Assembly: GCF_004153545.1 (NCBI RefSeq)
Contig: NZ_SDVA01000005.1
Span: 62,001 to 126,000, forward strand
Source of the DNA: Serinicoccus sediminis
Lineage (GTDB): Bacteria; Actinomycetota; Actinomycetes; Actinomycetales; Dermatophilaceae
Direction of reading: 5' to 3'
Length of the DNA: 64,000 bases
Shown here: positions 62,699-64,000 of the stretch, piece by piece
Layout of the letters: the number at the start of each line of letters is the position of its first letter
Numbering within the stretch: position 1 is the first letter of the stretch
Translations under genes and position numbers: made by a program
The notes under the pieces: model-generated
What the model saw: the letters and a program-made list of their open reading frames with translations, nothing else
Told to the model about the DNA's origin: nothing
The model's database searches: none

Positions 62699-63319
62699 AT
62701 GGCACGCTTCCTCGACATCCACCCGGTCGACCCGCAGCCCCGCCTCGTCCGGCAGGTGGCCCAGGTGCTGAACGAGGGCGGGCTCGTCGCCTTCCCCACC
62801 GACGCCTGCTACAGCCTCGGCGCCCGCCTGGACGACCCGGACGCCAAGGCGCGGATCGTCTCCGTCCGCCAGCTCGACGACCGCCACCACTTCACCCTGA
62901 TGTGCGCGGACTTCTCCCACCTGGGCCAGTTCGTGCAGCTGGACAACACCGTCTTCCGGGCGGTGAAGGCGGCCACCCCGGGGTGCTACACCTTCATCCT
63001 GCCGGCGACCAAGGAGGTCCCCCGGCGGCTCCTGCACCCCAAGAAGAAGACGGTCGGGGTCCGCATCCCCGACCACCCCATCTGCCGTGCCCTGCTCTCG
63101 GAGATGGGGGAGCCGTTGCTCACCAGCACCCTGCTCATGCCCGGCGAGGACGAGCCGTTGGGCTACGGCTGGGAGGTCAAGGAGCGACTGGACCACCAGG
63201 TGGACGTCGTCATCGACGGCGACCAGACCGGCTGCGAGCCGACCACGGTGGTCGACCTGTCCGAGGGCGGCGCCGAGGTGCTCCGCGTGGGCTCGGGGGA
63301 CCCCACGCCGTTCCGGTGA
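62699..63319 (+). CDS. Sua5/YciO-family L-threonylcarbamoyladenylate synthase-like protein
   Basis: A 206-residue YrdC-domain protein closest to YciO. Segments: LNEGGLVAFPTDACYSLGAR, RIVSVRQLDDRHHFTLMCAD, PGCYTFILPATKEVPRRLLH and KKKTVGVRIPDHPICRALLS. YrdC-domain proteins make threonylcarbamoyl-AMP for tRNA t6A; YciO members are weaker or of uncertain role, so the housekeeping Sua5 may lie elsewhere. Confidence 0.88.
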   Translation: MARFLDIHPVDPQPRLVRQVAQVLNEGGLVAFPTDACYSLGARLDDPDAKARIVSVRQLDDRHHFTLMCADFSHLGQFVQLDNTVFRAVKAATPGCYTFILPATKEVPRRLLHPKKKTVGVRIPDHPICRALLSEMGEPLLTSTLLMPGEDEPLGYGWEVKERLDHQVDVVIDGDQTGCEPTTVVDLSEGGAEVLRVGSGDPTPFR

Positions 63320-63374
63320 GCGGGGTGCGGTGCGTCGTGCCGGGCACCGGCCCGCCGCGGCCGCACCCGCGGCG

Positions 63375-63689
<315 letters not shown>

Positions 63690-63765
63690 GCAGTCGTCGA
63701 CGCCGGCATTTCCGTGCCACGACGACGCCTGCGCGACCACGAGCAGCCACGAGCAAGGAGCAGCG

Positions 63766-64000
63766 ATGCCCACCCCCACGGTTCTTCCGATCGAGACCGC
63801 CTCCCTCGGTGACCGCAGCTACCTCGTCCACGACGGCGCGGTGGCCTTCGTCGTCGACCCGCAGCGCGACATCGACCGCGTGCTCGACCTCGCCGAGAGC
63901 GAGGGGGTGCGGGTCACCCACGTCTTCGAGACGCACATCCACAACGACTACGTCACCGGTGGCTACCAGCTCGCCCGGCGCACGGGTGCGGCCTACCACG
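63766..64000 (+). CDS. Persulfide dioxygenase-like MBL-fold protein (3' end outside window)
   Basis: The first 78 residues are visible. IETASLGDRSYLVHDGAVAF, VVDPQRDIDRVLDLAESEGV and HVFETHIHNDYVTGGYQLAR place it with MBL-fold persulfide dioxygenases (ETHE1/CstB type), the THIHNDY motif holding the iron ligands. Such enzymes oxidise glutathione- or other low-molecular-weight persulfides. In many actinobacteria a rhodanese domain follows; that part is outside the window. ATG with an AAGGAG site 6 bases upstream. Confidence 0.88.
   Translation, partial: MPTPTVLPIETASLGDRSYLVHDGAVAFVVDPQRDIDRVLDLAESEGVRVTHVFETHIHNDYVTGGYQLARRTGAAYH

Overview
This window is a very GC-rich (roughly 72% by eye) chromosomal segment of an actinobacterium, most likely from the Intrasporangiaceae/Ornithinimicrobiaceae side of the Micrococcales. 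Support comes from the secF-apt-rel block, the xerD-parA-scpA-scpB-rluB-cmk-der block, the pgsA-DUF881-sbp-DUF881-gcvH-garA-ftsR-DUF151-merR-gcvP block (the same series as mycobacterial Rv1822-Rv1832), DUF349 and CstR-type genes, and frequent leaderless promoters. I see no phage, insertion sequence or plasmid gene. The genus guess is inference.

Layout: 1-8.4 kb holds secF (cut by the window edge), apt, the long Rel enzyme, an M18 aminopeptidase coupled to a DUF349 protein, a metallo-beta-lactamase-fold hydrolase and a small alarmone synthetase. 8.5-10.7 kb holds hisS and a lipoprotein cyclophilin. 10.8-18.6 kb is a TrpR-like gene followed by a tightly overlapped hisGDCBHAF(IE) operon. It has the enterobacterial gene order, a fused HisB, a fused HisIE and non-PriA HisA, so it looks transferred from a proteobacterial-type source. 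18.7-27.8 kb carries chromosome segregation, ribosome and sulfur-transfer housekeeping genes; tRNA-Pro(GGG) follows at 27.85 kb.

29-46 kb is an accessory catabolic region: a BCCT transporter, class III aminotransferase, aldehyde dehydrogenase, FCD-type GntR regulator, two Asp/Glu-racemase-superfamily proteins, a fused FAD/Fe-S dehydrogenase, an M20 deacylase, a class I aminotransferase, an M24 (creatinase/ectoine-hydrolase-like) protein, a D-2-hydroxyacid dehydrogenase, an amidase and a DUF3830 protein. Four copies of a GATTGT-N2-ACAATC-type inverted repeat lie at its promoters, which points to one regulon controlled by the GntR protein. The substrate is unknown; an ectoine-like or N-acylated osmolyte is one guess.

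46-64 kb returns to housekeeping: the pgsA to gcvP block (with a glycine riboswitch before gcvP), a glutamate-cysteine-ligase-like enzyme, a phosphatase and an OsmC protein on back-to-back leaderless promoters, an APC permease, a DUF421 protein, a tandem GNAT, an alpha/beta hydrolase, a Sua5-like protein, and a CstR-type repressor facing a persulfide dioxygenase (cut by the window edge).

Three sequence-level signals stand out. First, 22-bp-period tandem arrays occur in three separate intergenic regions (9.93, 19.35 and 38.25 kb). Second, a 33-bp in-frame tandem repeat sits at the start of hisIE. Third, the hexamer GCATAC/GTATGC is strongly enriched on both strands and in all frames.
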